NCBI GenBank assembly: GCA_024637255.1
Contig: JAGXFO010000013.1
Location: 48,245-112,244, forward strand
Direction of reading: 5' to 3'
Length of the DNA stretch: 64,000 nt
Source of the DNA: Sulfurovum sp.
GTDB taxonomy: Bacteria; Campylobacterota; Campylobacteria; Campylobacterales; Sulfurovaceae
The first letter of the stretch is position 1; each line of letters starts with the position of its first letter. The notes under the pieces were generated by a model. That model did no database searches. It saw nothing but the letters and a program-made list of their open reading frames with translations, and was not told the origin of the DNA. The position numbers and the translations under genes are program-made. Of the stretch, positions 1 to 7,171 are shown in pieces.

Positions 1-168
1 AACAGGAACTTTAAATCCCATTTTATCCTTTGTTTTCTCATTAAAAGCTTTACAAAATTCCATAATATTTACACCACGTTGTCCCAATGCAGGACCTACC
101 GGTGGTGATGGGTTTGCTGCTCCAGCTGGGATCATTAGTTTAAACTTAAACGCTATCTTTTTTGCCAT
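1..168 (-). CDS. rplK: 50S ribosomal protein L11 (N-terminal part)
   Basis: The first 56 codons of ribosomal protein L11, cut by the window edge. The translation begins MAKKIAFKLKLMIPAG and continues with the conserved PSPPVGPALGQRGVNIM segment, the proline-rich N-terminal domain of L11 that contacts the GTPase-associated centre of 23S rRNA. The start ATG (166-168) has an AAGGAAG ribosome binding site about seven bases upstream. It follows nusG on the same strand with 34 bases between them, the usual secE-nusG-rplK order. Confidence 0.97.
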   Translation of the reverse strand, partial: MAKKIAFKFKLMIPAGAANPSPPVGPALGQRGVNIMEFCKAFNEKTKDKMGFKVPV

Positions 169-202
169 CTGTTCTTCCTTTGTTTGATTTGACCCTTAGG
201 TC

Positions 203-733
203 TTATATTATTTTTTCTACTTGTGTATAGAGGATTTCAACCGGTGTATTTCTACCAAAGATCGAAACATTTAATCTTAACTTTCCATGGTCAAGATCAT
301 ACTCTTCCACCATAGCCGTAAAGTTGGCAAATGGACCATCTACGATACGTACCATTTCCCCTGTTTCAAAATCAACTTTAGGACGAGGTGCAGATTTTTT
401 CTCCATCTTGTCCAAAATCACTTTAATATCTGCCGCGCTAAGTGCAGTTGGTGTCTTTTGTTCACCGATAAATCTAGATACTCTTGGCAAAGACTGTATC
501 TTGTGCCAAAGATCAGTATCCAGGTCTATATGTGCGAAAGCATACCCAGAATACAATGTTCGTTCTGTAATCTTTTTTTTGCCATCTTTTACTTCGATAA
601 CTTCTTCTGTAGGAACGACGATACGTTCAAGTTTCTCTTCAATACCATAATCAACAACCAATTGTTCAATCGCTCTTTTTACAGATTGTTCAGATCCTGA
701 ATATGTTTGTATTGCATACCATTGATAAGCCAT
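203..733 (-). CDS. nusG: Transcription termination/antitermination protein NusG
   Basis: NusG of 176 aa, the usual length. It binds RNA polymerase and modulates pausing, Rho termination and transcription-translation coupling. The N-terminal NGN domain begins MAYQWYAIQTYSGSE and contains the typical Y-x-G-Y-x-F-x-x-I segment (residues about 62-70, here YSGYAFAHI). The C-terminal KOW domain starts near residue 122 (ETGEMVRIVDGPFANF). It sits eight bases downstream of secE and just before rplK, so it is almost certainly cotranscribed with both. Confidence 0.98.
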   Translation of the reverse strand: MAYQWYAIQTYSGSEQSVKRAIEQLVVDYGIEEKLERIVVPTEEVIEVKDGKKKITERTLYSGYAFAHIDLDTDLWHKIQSLPRVSRFIGEQKTPTALSAADIKVILDKMEKKSAPRPKVDFETGEMVRIVDGPFANFTAMVEEYDLDHGKLRLNVSIFGRNTPVEILYTQVEKII

Positions 734-741
734 GATTTGTC

Positions 742-921
742 CTATAAAACTGATGATACGATTGATGACATTAAAAAGTCAACCAATGCTAAAAATATTG
801 ATATTACAGTTACTACCAGAACAACTGCTAAAAATGCTTGTCTTACTTGTACTTTTGTTGGAAATATAACTTTATGTATCTCCGCTCTCGCGTCTGCAAT
901 AAATGTTGAAATTTTTTCCAT
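742..921 (-). CDS. secE: Preprotein translocase subunit SecE
   Basis: SecE of 59 aa, the short single-span form of the SecYEG translocon subunit. I chose ATG at 919-921, which has an AAAGGTAAC ribosome binding site. The longer open frame reads back through tRNA-Trp and is artefactual. The amphipathic N-terminal helix (EKISTFIADARAEIHKVIFPTKVQVRQ) carries the conserved K-V-x-x-P-T-x-x-x-x-x-Q pattern, followed by one membrane segment (about residues 29-52). Next to nusG as in most bacteria. Confidence 0.95.
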   Translation of the reverse strand: MEKISTFIADARAEIHKVIFPTKVQVRQAFLAVVLVVTVISIFLALVDFLMSSIVSSVL

Positions 922-941
922 ATCTATGTTACCTTTAATTG

Positions 942-1017
942 TGGCAGGCCAAGAGGGACTCGAACCCCCGGCACCTGGTTTTGGAGACCAGTGCTCTACC
1001 AACTGAGCTATTGGCCT
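942..1017 (-). tRNA. trnW: tRNA-Trp (anticodon CCA)
   Basis: A 76-nt tRNA with encoded CCA end. The seven-base acceptor stem is AGGCCAA paired with TTGGCCT, the T loop is GTTCGAG, and the anticodon arm is CTGGT-CTCCAAA-ACCAG, which gives anticodon CCA. It lies between rpmG and secE in the same transcription direction, as in many bacterial tuf-secE-nusG clusters. Confidence 0.97.
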
Positions 1018-1023
1018 AAAAAT

Positions 1024-1050
1024 ATATCTTTGGACATTGTCCAAAGATAT
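1024..1050 (-). terminator. Hairpin between rpmG and tRNA-Trp
   Basis: A perfect 12-bp inverted repeat (ATATCTTTGGAC / GTCCAAAGATAT) with a 3-nt loop. On the minus strand it is followed by a short T run (ATTTTT) that abuts the 5' end of tRNA-Trp. It could be a partial terminator after tuf-rpmG or a processing signal that releases the tRNA. The genes on both sides read the same way, so complete termination is not certain. Confidence 0.6.
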
Positions 1051-1067
1051 CTAACAAAAGTCTACGA

Positions 1068-1220
1068 TTATAGCTTCATCTCTTTGTGTACTGTATGGCA
1101 TTGACACCATTTGCAGTACTTTTTAAGAGCAAGTTTTTCTGTTGTCGTTTTTTTGTTTTTATTGGTGTGATAGTTACGTCTTGTACACTTTTCACAACCT
1201 AGGTGAACTGTTTCTCTCAT
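1068..1220 (-). CDS. rpmG: 50S ribosomal protein L33
   Basis: A 50-aa L33 beginning MRETVHLGCEKCTRRNYHT, too short for a typical gene-finder cutoff. Two CxxC pairs (Cys9/Cys12 and Cys36/Cys39) make it the zinc-ribbon C+ form. Start ATG at 1218-1220; a GGAGATAACG ribosome binding site precedes it. It lies between tuf and tRNA-Trp, the standard position in Campylobacterota. Confidence 0.96.
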   Translation of the reverse strand: MRETVHLGCEKCTRRNYHTNKNKKTTTEKLALKKYCKWCQCHTVHKEMKL

Positions 1221-1271
1221 CGTTATCTCCTATGATAAACTGTAAGAGGAAAACCTCTTACAATGGTGTTG

Positions 1272-2480
1272 TTATGCAATTACCTTAGAAACAACACCAG
1301 CACCAACTGTTCTACCACCTTCACGGATAGCGAATCTAGTACCATCTTCAAGTGCTACTGGCGCGATAAGTTCAACATTTACTTTAACATTATCCCCAGG
1401 CATAACCATTTCAGTACCCTCTAGAAGTTGAACAGAACCTGTTACGTCTGTTGTTCTAACATAAAACTGTGGTCTATAGTTGTTAAAGAATGGAGTGTGT
1501 CTACCGCCCTCTTCTTTAGTAAGAACATATACTTCAGCTTCAAATTTTGTATGTGGAGTAATTGAACCTGGCTTTACAAGAACCATTCCTCTTTGTACAT
1601 TATCTTTCTCAATACCACGGATAAGAACACCACAGTTATCACCAGCTTCTCCACAATCCATTTCTTTACGGAACATTTCAACACCAGTTACTGTTGTTTT
1701 TTGTGTGTCTTTTAGACCAACGATTTCAACTTGGTCTCCAATACATACTTTACCTTTTTCGATTTTACCAGTTACAACTGTACCACGACCTTGAATTGTA
1801 AAGATATCTTCAATTGCCATAAGTAAATCTTTATCCGTTTCTCTAATTGGTTCAGGGATATATGTATCCACTGCATCCATAAGTGCAAAGATTTTATCTG
1901 ACCACTCACCAAGAGCTCCAGCTTTTGCTTCTTCAAGCGCCCTGAATGCAGAACCTGCGATAACTGGAGTATCATCACCCGGGAAGTCATATTCGCTAAG
2001 AAGTTCACGAACTTCCATCTCTACAAGCTCTAGCATCTCTTCTTTGTCTTCATCATCAAGTTGGTCTTCTTTGTTCAAGAAAACAACGATGTATGGAACA
2101 CCTACTTGCTTAGAAAGAAGGATATGCTCTCTAGTTTGTGCCATTGGACCATCGGTCGCAGCTATAACAAGAATAGCACCATCCATTTGAGCAGCACCAG
2201 TAATCATGTTTTTAACATAATCCGCGTGACCTGGACAGTCTACGTGAGCATAGTGACGTTTCTCTGTTTCGTACTCTACGTGAGAAGTAGCAATAGTGAT
2301 CCCTCTTTCTCTTTCTTCCGGTGCATTATCGATTGCATCGTAATCCATAAATTTTGAGCCATTTTTAGTAGCGAGTACTGCTGTAATCGCTGCTGTCAAT
2401 GTCGTTTTTCCGTGGTCAACGTGACCAATAGTACCGATGTTAACATGCGGTTTGTTTCGTTCGAATTTTGCTTTAGCCAT
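1272..2480 (-). CDS. tuf: Elongation factor Tu
   Basis: EF-Tu of 402 aa, the GTPase that delivers aminoacyl-tRNA to the ribosome. The G domain has the P loop GHVDHGKT (19-26), DCPGH around residue 81 and NKED near 136. Domains 2 and 3 follow, ending GRTVGAGVVSKVIA. The start has an AGGAGA ribosome binding site. It is flanked upstream by tRNA-Thr(GGT) and downstream by rpmG. Confidence 0.99.
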   Translation of the reverse strand: MAKAKFERNKPHVNIGTIGHVDHGKTTLTAAITAVLATKNGSKFMDYDAIDNAPEERERGITIATSHVEYETEKRHYAHVDCPGHADYVKNMITGAAQMDGAILVIAATDGPMAQTREHILLSKQVGVPYIVVFLNKEDQLDDEDKEEMLELVEMEVRELLSEYDFPGDDTPVIAGSAFRALEEAKAGALGEWSDKIFALMDAVDTYIPEPIRETDKDLLMAIEDIFTIQGRGTVVTGKIEKGKVCIGDQVEIVGLKDTQKTTVTGVEMFRKEMDCGEAGDNCGVLIRGIEKDNVQRGMVLVKPGSITPHTKFEAEVYVLTKEEGGRHTPFFNNYRPQFYVRTTDVTGSVQLLEGTEMVMPGDNVKVNVELIAPVALEDGTRFAIREGGRTVGAGVVSKVIA

Positions 2481-2515
2481 GCTATTCTCCTAGCGTAAAA
2501 TGTTTTAAAGGCAGT

Positions 2516-2521
2516 ATTATA
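2516..2521 (-). promoter_or_regulatory. Candidate -10 box for tuf
   Basis: A consensus TATAAT hexamer (minus strand) 35 bases upstream of the tuf start codon. No good -35 is visible 16-18 bases further upstream, so this would be a secondary promoter in addition to the strong one ahead of the tRNA cluster. Confidence 0.45.
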
Positions 2522-2541
2522 CCTAAATTTTCTTAACCCAT

Positions 2542-2581
2542 ATGGACAGAACTATTACATTATTGTAACACTTTTGTCCAT
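2542..2581 (-). other. Inverted repeat between tRNA-Thr(GGT) and tuf
   Basis: ATGGACA and TGTCCAT arms, seven bases each, enclose a second small stem TTACA-TTAT-TGTAA. It would fold in the transcript between the tRNA and tuf. It may act as a processing or attenuation structure. No T run follows it. Confidence 0.4.
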
Positions 2582-2590
2582 ACCCGGTTG

Positions 2591-2665
2591 TGGAGCCCAG
2601 AAGCGGAATAGAACCGCCGACCTCTTCCTTACCAAGGAAGTGCTCTGCCACTGAGCTATCTGGGC
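2591..2665 (-). tRNA. trnT: tRNA-Thr (anticodon GGT)
   Basis: A 75-nt tRNA with encoded CCA. Acceptor GCCCAGA pairs with TCTGGGC, and the anticodon arm is CTTCC-TTGGTAA-GGAAG, giving GGT. It is the last of four tRNAs immediately ahead of tuf. Confidence 0.97.
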
Positions 2666-2790
2666 AAATCATTAAATAAAATGAATATATTCAATATCTA
2701 GTATGTCAAGTCGTAAATGGTTAAAATAGGAAAGCTTTATATGTGAAGTTATTATCCGTTAAGTACACAATTCACACAGCTCCCAGTTTA

Positions 2791-2866
2791 TGGAGCGGGC
2801 GAAGAGATTCGAACTCTCGACAGCCTGCTTGGAAGGCAGGAACTCTAGCCACTGAGCTACGCCCGC
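2791..2866 (-). tRNA. trnG: tRNA-Gly (anticodon TCC)
   Basis: A 76-nt tRNA with encoded CCA. Acceptor GCGGGCG pairs with CGCCCGC, and the anticodon arm is CCTGC-CTTCCAA-GCAGG, giving TCC. Third in the cluster Thr(TGT)-Tyr-Gly-Thr(GGT). Confidence 0.97.
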
Positions 2867-2884
2867 GTCATTATGCGACTTAAA

Positions 2885-2969
<85 letters not shown>

Positions 2970-3017
2970 TTAATGTTTTAAGTCTAATACTGGTCAAACA
3001 CTGATAATTATATTTTA

Positions 3018-3094
3018 TGGAGCTGGCAAAGGGACTCGAACCCCCGACCTGCTGATTACAAATCAGCTGCTCTAGCCAACTGAGCTACGCCAGC
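3018..3094 (-). tRNA. trnT: tRNA-Thr (anticodon TGT)
   Basis: A 77-nt tRNA with encoded CCA. The acceptor begins GCTGGCG, and the anticodon arm GCTGA-TTTGTAA-TCAGC gives TGT. It is the first gene of the tRNA-tuf operon and lies about 30 bases downstream of a consensus promoter. Confidence 0.97.
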
Positions 3095-3132
3095 ACCATC
3101 ATTTGAAGCGATTACACTTAAAATGGACGGGA

Positions 3133-3161
3133 ATTATAGGCAAATACATTTTAAATGTCAA
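3133..3161 (-). promoter_or_regulatory. Consensus sigma-70 promoter of the tRNA-tuf operon
   Basis: On the minus strand TTGACA (3156-3161) and TATAAT (3133-3138) are separated by exactly 17 bases: both hexamers match the consensus fully. The predicted start of transcription is near 3126, about 30 bases before tRNA-Thr(TGT). A perfect promoter fits the heavy demand for tRNAs and EF-Tu. Confidence 0.9.
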
Positions 3162-3247
3162 GTGTTTTGGTAAAATAGTTTAAAATTCTTCTTTTTTAGG
3201 TAATTTAAATAGAATATCCCCATAATAAATGCAAGGATATTTCTTTA

Positions 3248-3982
3248 ATGAAAATACTATTAGCCCCAAGTGAAACAAAAAAATCCGGTGGTACTGCCTC
3301 TTTTCAGCCCAATACTTTGCTTTTTGGATCACTGTTGCCCTATAGAACAAAACTTTTACATAGTTACATGAATGTTTTACAAAAAGGGCACATGCCTACG
3401 CTTTCTAAGATGTTTGGCATCAAAAAAGAAGCTGAAATACTTGCGTATAAGACTGATATCATTCATGAACTCACCATGAAGGCGATTGAAAGATATACGG
3501 GTGTGGCCTTTGACTATCTGGCATATGAGAGCATGGATGCCGCTGCACAACAATATGTAGACGAGAATGTTATACTTTTCTCAAATCTATTTGGGCCCAT
3601 CCGTGCCTCAGATCATATACCTGAGTACAAACTCAAACAGGGGGAAGCCGTAGGAGATATTAAACCAGAAAAATTTTACCACGAATATGCTGCTTCACTT
3701 ATGGAGGAATATCTGGGCGATGATGAGATACTTGACCTGCGCGCAGGTTTTTATGACAAGTTTTACAAACCCGCGAAACCCTACACTGCGCTCAAGTTCA
3801 TCAAAGAGGGTAAAGTAGTCAGTCATTGGGCAAAAGCCTATAGAGGTATCGTCTTGCGAGAGATCGCGAAAGCAGGGGTGGAAACCCTGGAAGAGTTTAT
3901 GAAGCTGCCCATAGAGGGGTTAAGCGTGCAAGAGATTCAAACGAAGAAAAACAGAACTGAAATTATATATGCGATAGGATAA
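3248..3982 (+). CDS. yaaA: YaaA-family (DUF328/UPF0246) peroxide-stress protein
   Basis: A 244-aa protein of the YaaA/DUF328 family. It begins MKILLAPSETKKSGG and carries the family's FDYL, LRAGFYDKFY and FIKEGKVVSHWAKAYRG segments. E. coli YaaA lowers intracellular free iron under peroxide stress; whether this relative does the same is inferred from the family. GGATATTT upstream of the ATG is a modest ribosome binding site. It heads a short plus-strand group with a tiny membrane ORF and a SUI1-like gene. Confidence 0.85.
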   Translation: MKILLAPSETKKSGGTASFQPNTLLFGSLLPYRTKLLHSYMNVLQKGHMPTLSKMFGIKKEAEILAYKTDIIHELTMKAIERYTGVAFDYLAYESMDAAAQQYVDENVILFSNLFGPIRASDHIPEYKLKQGEAVGDIKPEKFYHEYAASLMEEYLGDDEILDLRAGFYDKFYKPAKPYTALKFIKEGKVVSHWAKAYRGIVLREIAKAGVETLEEFMKLPIEGLSVQEIQTKKNRTEIIYAIG

Positions 3983-3984
3983 CC

Positions 3985-4083
3985 ATGAAACTCCTCAGCG
4001 AAGACACACTCTATAAGATATTTATTTTTCTTCTGGTACTTATGGTGGTACTTGGGATACTTTTTGATACAGACTACAGTTAG
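3985..4083 (+). CDS. 32-residue single-span membrane peptide
   Basis: A small frame starting MKLLSEDTLYKIFIFLLVLM, then VVLGILFDTDYS and stop. An AGGATAACC ribosome binding site overlaps the yaaA stop codon. The middle is one hydrophobic helix (about residues 12-27) with a short charged N-terminus, like many small inner-membrane proteins. It is tightly packed between yaaA (2 bases) and the SUI1-like gene (9 bases), which supports it being real. No function is recognisable. Confidence 0.5.
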   Translation: MKLLSEDTLYKIFIFLLVLMVVLGILFDTDYS

Positions 4084-4092
4084 GAGCATTTC

Positions 4093-4425
4093 TTGAAAGA
4101 AAATCTATTTGAAATGGGTGCAGACTTTAAGGATGGGTGGAGTGCTGACAATAAAGAGAAGCTTTCTCAAGGTGTTTCCACAGAGATTCTACCTTCAGAT
4201 AAACACAAACTCCATTTTGCAAAAGAAAAACGAAGAGGAAAGGTTGTAACCATCGTAAAGTCCTTCCATTTAGAGAAAAAAACTTTAGAAGATTTACTCA
4301 AAAACCTCAAAAAAAAGTTAGGCGTGGGAGGCACAATCAAGGAAGACAGTTTGGAATTCCAAGGAGACATTCCTGAGGCATTACGCAAACATTTAGAAAT
4401 ATTGGGATATACATTCAAGAAATAA
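4093..4425 (+). CDS. SUI1/eIF1-like translation factor (YciH family)
   Basis: A 110-aa protein with the SUI1 domain in its second half: RRGKVVTIVKSF, then KTLEDLLKNLKKKLGVGGTIKEDSLEFQGD, ending LEILGYTFKK. This is the typical eIF1/YciH fold that influences start-codon selection in archaea and eukaryotes; its bacterial role is poorly defined. The start is TTG with an AGGAG ribosome binding site nine bases upstream; no in-frame ATG would keep the N-terminus. It is the last gene of the group and converges on the SagB-like gene. Confidence 0.85.
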   Translation: MKENLFEMGADFKDGWSADNKEKLSQGVSTEILPSDKHKLHFAKEKRRGKVVTIVKSFHLEKKTLEDLLKNLKKKLGVGGTIKEDSLEFQGDIPEALRKHLEILGYTFKK

Positions 4426-4432
4426 TCAGCCG

Positions 4433-5707
4433 CTACTTGCCTATAGCCAAAGCATATAAAACCATCTCGTGATTGCCTACAAATTCATTGACTTCATCGT
4501 CATAATACGCTCCGATACCGGAGCATCCTATACCCAAATACAAAGAAGCCACATAGAGCCTGTGTCCTATGATACCTGCTTTTTGGTAAAGCCCCTGATA
4601 GTTCTTGGCCTTGGAAGTAAGGAAGAATGCCAGGGCTCCTTGCTGAGATAGGCTATACTGTTCCAGCGAGAGATAGCCTGCTTTTCTGGCAAAGTCTCCA
4701 TACTTGATGTATATACCGTCTTTGTAGAGCCCCAGGGGCATGTCGAGCACTCTGTTCACTACAATGTATACAGAAACATCTTCATCACAGTCAGAGGGTA
4801 TGGGCTGATGTATAGCATCTATAATATAGTTAAATTGTGCCTTAGTGATTGCGCCTCCCTCAAAGCCTCTTTGTGACCTACGTGTAAACAGGGTCTCTTT
4901 AAGCCTTAGAGGTTTATAGCCAAACTGTGGTAGTTCATTTTCTCTTTTGCACCCTACCATGTGCATCGTTTCAGTGTACCCCTGCTCTATGAGTGCATTG
5001 GGTTCAAAACTTCTGCTTCCGTCCACAAAGGGTAGTGAAAACTCAATGGCATTCACTTCCTGCCCCAAAAGAGGTACAGCTATGGCGCACCCTGAGAGCA
5101 TCCACTCTCTGCCTTCAAACCCAAACATAAGGTTCAGTTTTTCTCTATCTATGGCGTATAGCATCTCTACCGCACGATCCCTAAGCAGCGCTGAGGCTTC
5201 TATGCTCCCTAGCATATGTCCTGCATCCAAAAGACAGTAGCGCAAAGCACGATTTTTATATTTCCATGATGAGCGGTAGTATACGGCTGACACTAAAAAT
5301 AAGTAACCTTTCATGGCCATTTTGAACCCCAAATATGGCTCAATACCTTCCTCGTCACCAATGCCCTGCAATAACGTCAGCGAAGAAGTACTCACTTCAT
5401 AATGATAAATCCCATTCTCTATGCCTTCCACCCCGCGTGCTTGGAAATAAAGTTCATTAGGGTAGAGTGCCCCAGCACTTGGATTGATGCGAAGGTAATA
5501 CTCTCCACTTGGGTAAGTCTTTTTGGCTGTTAACCCAGCGATATGATAAAGAAAATTATCTTCGCTCTTATCTAAATCTATTTTACTCTTATGGTAGCTG
5601 TCTGGATAATTTTTATAGGTACGAGGCTGATCTTCCCATGAGAGTTCGTTTGGGTTTGTGCGTACTGAATTATATGAATGCTTTGTAGCGCTATGGTACC
5701 AAAACAT
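4433..5707 (-). CDS. SagB-type flavin dehydrogenase (tandem nitroreductase domains)
   Basis: A 424-aa member of the SagB-like branch of the nitroreductase superfamily, FMN-dependent oxidoreductases. The N-terminal half has SAGALYPNELYFQARGVEGIENGIYHY, the SagB signature. A second nitroreductase-like half starts near residue 270 (FTRRSQRGFEGG) and ends with KAGIIGHRLYVASLYLGIGCSGIGAYYDDEV. SagB proteins in RiPP clusters oxidise azolines, but no YcaO cyclodehydratase or precursor peptide is visible here, so the substrate is unknown. ATG at 5705-5707 is the likely start; it overlaps the end of the DUF309 gene by 17 bases, suggesting coupled translation. Confidence 0.8.
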   Translation of the reverse strand: MFWYHSATKHSYNSVRTNPNELSWEDQPRTYKNYPDSYHKSKIDLDKSEDNFLYHIAGLTAKKTYPSGEYYLRINPSAGALYPNELYFQARGVEGIENGIYHYEVSTSSLTLLQGIGDEEGIEPYLGFKMAMKGYLFLVSAVYYRSSWKYKNRALRYCLLDAGHMLGSIEASALLRDRAVEMLYAIDREKLNLMFGFEGREWMLSGCAIAVPLLGQEVNAIEFSLPFVDGSRSFEPNALIEQGYTETMHMVGCKRENELPQFGYKPLRLKETLFTRRSQRGFEGGAITKAQFNYIIDAIHQPIPSDCDEDVSVYIVVNRVLDMPLGLYKDGIYIKYGDFARKAGYLSLEQYSLSQQGALAFFLTSKAKNYQGLYQKAGIIGHRLYVASLYLGIGCSGIGAYYDDEVNEFVGNHEMVLYALAIGK

Positions 5708-6053
5708 CAAATATCTCTACATGCTTTATTTTTAAGTCTTCTATCTTTTGACTTGCTTTCTTAAATAATGCTGCATATTCCATCTCCTCAGTACACAAGT
5801 GCTTATATCTTTCATAAGAAGCAATCACCTTTACCGCCTTTTCCCGTGCGTTTTTTCTATTGAGTTTTATGTGTTCAAAGGTAATAGCCGCGTTAATGAA
5901 CCCTTTTGCCAAATTCTTCAACGGATCATTACGTAAACGTAAAGGATGCCACGCTTCTTCCATTACTTCATGCGCTTCAAAATATTCTTCCCGGTCAAGT
6001 AGTTCAATATACTCTTTTAGTGCGCCCTCTAAGTCATCATTCATTCTTAACAT
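5691..6053 (-). CDS. DUF309 domain protein
   Basis: A 120-aa helical protein with the DUF309 hallmark EYFEAHEVMEEAWH (residues about 23-36), followed by KNLAKGFINAAITFEHIKLNR. The H-E-V-M-E-x-x-W motif is diagnostic; no biochemical role is established. The start ATG (6051-6053) has GGGAGT about ten bases upstream; a second ATG three codons later is possible. It overlaps the SagB-like gene, so the two form an operon. Confidence 0.85.
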   Translation of the reverse strand: MLRMNDDLEGALKEYIELLDREEYFEAHEVMEEAWHPLRLRNDPLKNLAKGFINAAITFEHIKLNRKNAREKAVKVIASYERYKHLCTEEMEYAALFKKASQKIEDLKIKHVEIFDVLVP

Positions 6054-6257
6054 TTATTTCATACTCCCGTTTTTTTATCCATAAGCACCGTAAAGTTCAG
6101 TATCATACACAAAAATAGCAACTGGCTTTAGAGGCAAGATACTTACCGTTTTCTTCCGGCTTGCTTAAAATAAAAAATACATCATCCCTTCTCTTTACTT
6201 TGCTACTTTTTGGCCTTAGCCTGGAGACGACATTTCCCCACACCTTTAAAAGCTGTA

Positions 6258-6911
6258 CTACAAACTTTCTATATTTCCTACAACCTTGCCCACGATAGTC
6301 ACTTCGTCAGGCGCAATAGCCTGGGGAGGATACATGCTGTTGTCAGATATAAGTTCTATCATTCCATCCGCACGCTGCTGAATTCGTTTGATAAACAGAC
6401 CTCCTGTGGTTGAGGCAATAAAGATACCGTTTTTATTAATATTTGTTTGTGTTCTATCTATAAAAACGATGCTGCCGTCCTGAAGTGTGGGCTCCATAGA
6501 TTCCCCATCCACGTGTATTGCTTCAAGCTCAGTGTTGCCCATGCCAACCATATTACGCATAATCTTTTCATCAATACTTATCATTTCATGGTTTTCGCTA
6601 AACACTTCTGCTCCGCCTCCTGCAGATGCACAAATATCTGAAAAGTAACGCACATGAAAAAACTTTTCTGTTTCTTCTTTAAGCATATCTACTGCCTGGT
6701 CAAAAAAAAGCCAATTGACAGAAATCTTTTTTAACGCACAAAATTCCAATATCTCCTCATAAGGAATAGAGTTTCGTTTTTTCATTGTTGCAAATGTAGC
6801 CTGAGGGATGTTTAGTGCAGTAGCCACATCTTTATCAAATACTTTCCTCCCTATAGTACTCCCAGAGAGCACATCTTTTAACTTTTCTATAATTTCACCT
6901 AAAATCAACAT
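6258..6911 (-). CDS. S24-family self-cleaving repressor (CI/LexA-like)
   Basis: A 217-aa regulator. Residues about 20-72 form a Bac_CI_repr-type helix-turn-helix domain (KDVATALNIPQATFATMKKRNSIP, then EFCALKKISVNWLF). The C-terminal half is a peptidase S24/LexA autoproteolysis domain. The likely cleavage site is Ala97-Gly98, the nucleophile Ser138 in GESMEPT and the general base Lys175 in FIKRI, so all catalytic parts are intact. Such repressors bind palindromes and cleave themselves when stimulated by RecA filaments. A near-perfect palindrome lies just upstream of this gene, and a close copy covers the recA promoter. No phage genes adjoin it, so it looks chromosomal. It may serve as a functional LexA equivalent (inference). 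Confidence 0.88.
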   Translation of the reverse strand: MLILGEIIEKLKDVLSGSTIGRKVFDKDVATALNIPQATFATMKKRNSIPYEEILEFCALKKISVNWLFFDQAVDMLKEETEKFFHVRYFSDICASAGGGAEVFSENHEMISIDEKIMRNMVGMGNTELEAIHVDGESMEPTLQDGSIVFIDRTQTNINKNGIFIASTTGGLFIKRIQQRADGMIELISDNSMYPPQAIAPDEVTIVGKVVGNIESL

Positions 6912-6960
6912 TTCAACTCCTTTTTTACTATTTATATTGCTATTATAAGATATCTTTCTT

Positions 6961-6987
6961 AAAAGTATGGCAATTTGTCATACTTTT
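6961..6987. promoter_or_regulatory. 27-bp palindromic operator at the S24 repressor promoter
   Basis: Arms AAAAGTATGGCAA and TTGTCATACTTTT around a central T: 12 of 13 position pairs are complementary, and two more pairs extend it outward. It is 49 bases upstream of the repressor start. Leftward, a TATAAT (6942-6947) lies between it and the gene. Rightward, TTGTCA (6975-6980) with TATGAC 16 bases on could drive the small ORF at 7044. The recA operator at 42892-42918 matches it at 22 of 27 positions. I infer it is the repressor's own operator. Confidence 0.75.
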
Positions 6988-7043
6988 AAATTATTTTATG
7001 ACTAATTAATACAATATGAAATATTTAAAGTAAAGGATTTAAA

Positions 7044-7157
7044 ATGATTTACTCAGAAAACAAAGAATTATTAAGTTATGCTATCAAAATGGGCTGTAAG
7101 ACAGCCGCAGAGTTTGCGCTGTTTTTAAAAGCAAGAGCATCTATTCTCGCACTTTAA
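7044..7157 (+). CDS. 37-residue ORF divergent from the S24 repressor
   Basis: A small frame starting MIYSENKELLSYAIKMGCKT, followed by AAEFALFLKARASILAL. An AAAGGA ribosome binding site sits seven bases before the ATG. The gene lies to the right of the palindromic operator and would be transcribed away from the repressor gene, so it should be under the same control. It is predicted helical and mildly hydrophobic at its C-terminus. An inverted repeat (GGCTGT-AAG-ACAGCC, 7092-7106) lies within it. No family is recognised. Confidence 0.5.
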   Translation: MIYSENKELLSYAIKMGCKTAAEFALFLKARASILAL

Positions 7158-7171
7158 CATAAAGTAGGATT

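Noticed and set aside
742..1044. A 100-residue frame for SecE with a long N-terminal extension
   Set aside because: The extra 41 residues are the antisense reading of tRNA-Trp; the internal ATG has a ribosome binding site and gives a normal SecE.
2700..2725. TATGTCAA near 2703 as another SOS-type operator
   Set aside because: Only one half-site; the other arm is not complementary.
6258..6911. A prophage repressor
   Set aside because: No phage genes, integrase or attachment site lies near it, and its operator recurs at chromosomal recA.
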